A DNA stretch of 64,000 nt from Flectobacillus major DSM 103 (GTDB lineage: Bacteria; Bacteroidota; Bacteroidia; Cytophagales; Spirosomataceae), in assembly GCF_000427405.1 (NCBI RefSeq), contig NZ_KE386491.1:479001-543000 (forward strand), read 5' to 3'. The stretch's first letter is position 1; every line of letters begins with the position of its first letter. This document shows, one piece after another, positions 63,641 to 64,000 of the stretch. The translations under genes and the position numbers were made by a program. The notes below the pieces were generated by a model, which made no database searches, had not been told where the DNA came from, and was given only the letters and a program-made list of their open reading frames with translations.

Positions 63641-64000
63641 TTAATAAAACTTCACTTCAATGCGTCGGTTAAGTTTTCGATTTTCTTCCGATGTATTTTC
63701 TACAAACGGACGACTCTCTCCGTACCCTTCTGCTTTGATTTTGAGGGGATTAATTCCTTTACTAACAAGGTAATCCATGACCGATTTAGCTCTTTTTTGA
63801 GATAATATCAAATTGTCAGAATCCTTTCCTACGTCGTCGGTATGGCCTGATATTTCTAGCATCAATTGCGAATTGGCCTTGAGTAACGTTACCAGTTTAT
63901 CGAGTTCTAGGGTCGATTCGGGTTTTAACTCCCATTTACCAACCTCAAAGAAAATATTGTTTAGAACCTCCTTGGCATTTTTTTGAATTGGTTCGAGGGC
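63641..64000 (-). CDS. OmpA-family C-terminal domain (5' end outside window)
   Basis: This is the end of a protein with a peptidoglycan-binding OmpA/MotB domain. The frame is open to the window edge and reads NIFFEVGKWELKPES, then LEISGHTDDVGK (the Asp and the following region bind diaminopimelate), LSQKRAKSVMDYLVSKGI and the NRRIEVKFY end. It would anchor an outer-membrane protein or lipoprotein to the cell wall. What precedes the domain cannot be seen. Confidence 0.92.
   Translation of the reverse strand, partial: ALEPIQKNAKEVLNNIFFEVGKWELKPESTLELDKLVTLLKANSQLMLEISGHTDDVGKDSDNLILSQKRAKSVMDYLVSKGINPLKIKAEGYGESRPFVENTSEENRKLNRRIEVKFY

Overview
The window reads as chromosomal DNA of a member of the Bacteroidota, most probably the order Cytophagales (a pigmented Spirosoma/Flectobacillus/Arcicella-like genus; the genus is a guess). 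The signs are the modest GC content, TonB-dependent receptors with carboxypeptidase-like N-terminal domains, DUF4249, DUF4221, DUF2851 and DUF6734 proteins, an arginine pathway built on the acyl-ornithine carbamoyltransferase ArgF', a CrtW-type carotenoid ketolase, and promoters of the form TAnnTTTG. I found no rRNA, tRNA, CRISPR array, prophage or recognisable transposase.

Layout. 0-8 kb: the end of a DEAD-box helicase, a TonB receptor/DUF4249 pair, a lone HipB-like repressor, a NagB-PIG-L fusion and a bile-acid/sodium-symporter-type permease. 8-12 kb: a YfhO-type membrane protein and a GH43 glycosidase. 12.4-17.9 kb: a leftward arginine cluster (argF', argB, an ADP-ribosylglycohydrolase, an argE-like deacylase, argH). 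18-22 kb: a GNAT enzyme and a large outer-membrane beta-barrel protein. 22.4-26.8 kb: a leftward cluster of a ModE-like regulator, a TauE/SafE permease, a periplasmic molybdopterin-fold protein and a TonB receptor, with a ModE-box-like palindrome in front of it. 27-36.5 kb: a GntR regulator followed by planctomycete-type cytochrome/DUF1553, DUF1501, a GH29 fucosidase, a Tat-exported beta-propeller and a DUF2231-cytochrome-LRR protein. 36.7-51.3 kb: mostly housekeeping genes (DUF2851, a PAS protein, crtW, polyprenyl synthase, patatin, frr, pyrH, a biotin carrier, an EamA transporter, dusB, a CPBP protease, cdsA). 51.3-60.2 kb: a leftward cluster that starts with a small Cys-rich NVEALA-like peptide and runs through a DUF4221 lipoprotein, a CxxC thioredoxin-like protein and a DUF6734 protein to an RND adaptor and pump. 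The last two are separated by a four-helix-bundle (S23) gene held in a simple-repeat inverted structure. 60.4-64 kb: a second, adaptor-less RND protein and the C-terminus of an OmpA-family protein.

The three parts most worth following up are these. First, the peptide/DUF4221/thioredoxin/DUF6734/RND cluster, with a 10-bp-phased GTCC repeat array and a 30-bp hairpin around the peptide gene. Second, the ModE-TauE/SafE-molybdopterin-fold-TonB cluster, a candidate TonB-driven oxyanion or cofactor uptake system. Third, the S23-carrying simple-repeat element at 54.4-55.0 kb, whose apparent empty relative lies at 12.3 kb.
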